From DATMBL01 sp050735975 (GTDB lineage Bacteria; Desulfobacterota; Binatia; UBA9968), in the NCBI GenBank assembly GCA_050735975.1, contig JBOHVS010000210.1, positions 1 through 5,224 of the forward strand: DNA of 5,224 nucleotides, read 5' to 3'. The position numbers were made by a program, and so were the translations under genes. The notes below the pieces were generated by a model. That model did not search any database, was not told the origin of the DNA, and saw nothing but the letters and a program-made list of their open reading frames with translations. This document shows positions 5,135 through 5,224 of this stretch, piece after piece. Positions within the stretch are counted from its first letter, which is position 1. Every line of letters begins with the position of its first letter.

Positions 5135-5224
5135 ATGACACCCAGGATCGGTACCGCCGAGGCGGGCGGCACGTTTTATACTCAAGGGGAAGCGATCGCT
5201 GAGCTCTTCAACCAGGGATGTGCC
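5135..5224 (+). CDS. TAXI-family TRAP transporter substrate-binding protein, N-terminal fragment (cut by window end)
   Basis: Thirty codons are visible and the frame is still open at the window edge. The protein begins MTPRIGTAEAGGTFYTQGEA and continues IAELFNQGCA. This matches the first strand and helix of mature TAXI-family solute receptors, which typically read (I/L)GT-x-x-x-GG-x-(F/Y)Y-x-x-G-x-x-(I/L)A. These proteins bind organic acids such as glutamate or dicarboxylates and feed a DctM-like TRAP permease. The family usually carries a secretion signal before this strand, but here the GT motif begins at residue 6 and an in-frame stop at 5105-5107 with no ATG after it excludes a longer form. 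The protein may therefore be cytoplasmic, or have lost its signal. It is divergent from the RidA-VOC genes. Permease genes, if any, lie beyond the window. Confidence 0.8.
   Translation, partial: MTPRIGTAEAGGTFYTQGEAIAELFNQGCA

Noticed and set aside
4910..5185. Minus-strand open frames in the divergent intergenic region.
   Set aside because: They contain the translated direct repeat and run antisense to the TAXI start; no family match.

Overview
The window looks like chromosomal DNA from an environmental bacterium with a fairly high GC content (mid-50s percent by eye) and good Shine-Dalgarno sites. The gene types are an acyl-CoA operon, a Tat-exported dienelactone hydrolase, small VOC and RidA proteins, and the start of a TAXI-type TRAP transporter protein. 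This mix is common in soil or subsurface Deltaproteobacteria-like and related uncultured lineages that degrade organic acids or aromatics. The taxonomic guess is inference only; no marker gene is present.

Layout. (1) 61-2197, plus strand: a three-gene operon of a carboxymuconolactone decarboxylase (CMD)-like protein, a CaiB/BaiF (class III) CoA-transferase joined to it by an ATGA overlap, and a MaoC-like hot-dog protein. A palindromic repeat sits in the gap before the MaoC-like gene. (2) 2198-2263: a strong nested palindrome between convergent genes, probably a bidirectional terminator and possibly a dispersed repeat. (3) 2264-3148, minus strand: a dienelactone hydrolase-family protein with a twin-arginine signal and an intact Cys-Asp-His triad. 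(4) 3149-4049: about 900 bases with no convincing intact gene. On the minus strand a coding-like stretch with a membrane segment and an Ala/Thr/Pro-rich tail lacks a usable start and may be a decayed gene. (5) 4050-4851, minus strand: a RidA-family gene followed by a VOC-family gene, probably one transcript. (6) 4852-5134: a divergent intergenic region with short direct and inverted repeats. (7) 5135 to the window end, plus strand: the first 30 codons of a TAXI-family substrate-binding protein, cut by the window edge.

How the genes may work together (inference): the CoA-transferase would activate a carboxylic acid by CoA exchange, the hot-dog protein would bind or hydrate an acyl-CoA, and the CMD-like protein would have an accessory role. 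The hydrolase, the VOC protein and the transporter component fit catabolism of imported organic or aromatic-derived acids. No substrate can be named from sequence.

The most unusual point is that three of the enzyme-family proteins lack the residues that define canonical catalysis: the CMD-like protein has no CxxC, the MaoC-like protein has lost its Asp/His dyad, and the RidA-like protein has Ser instead of the key Arg. I found no CRISPR array, tRNA, rRNA, transposase or clear novel defence or mobile system.
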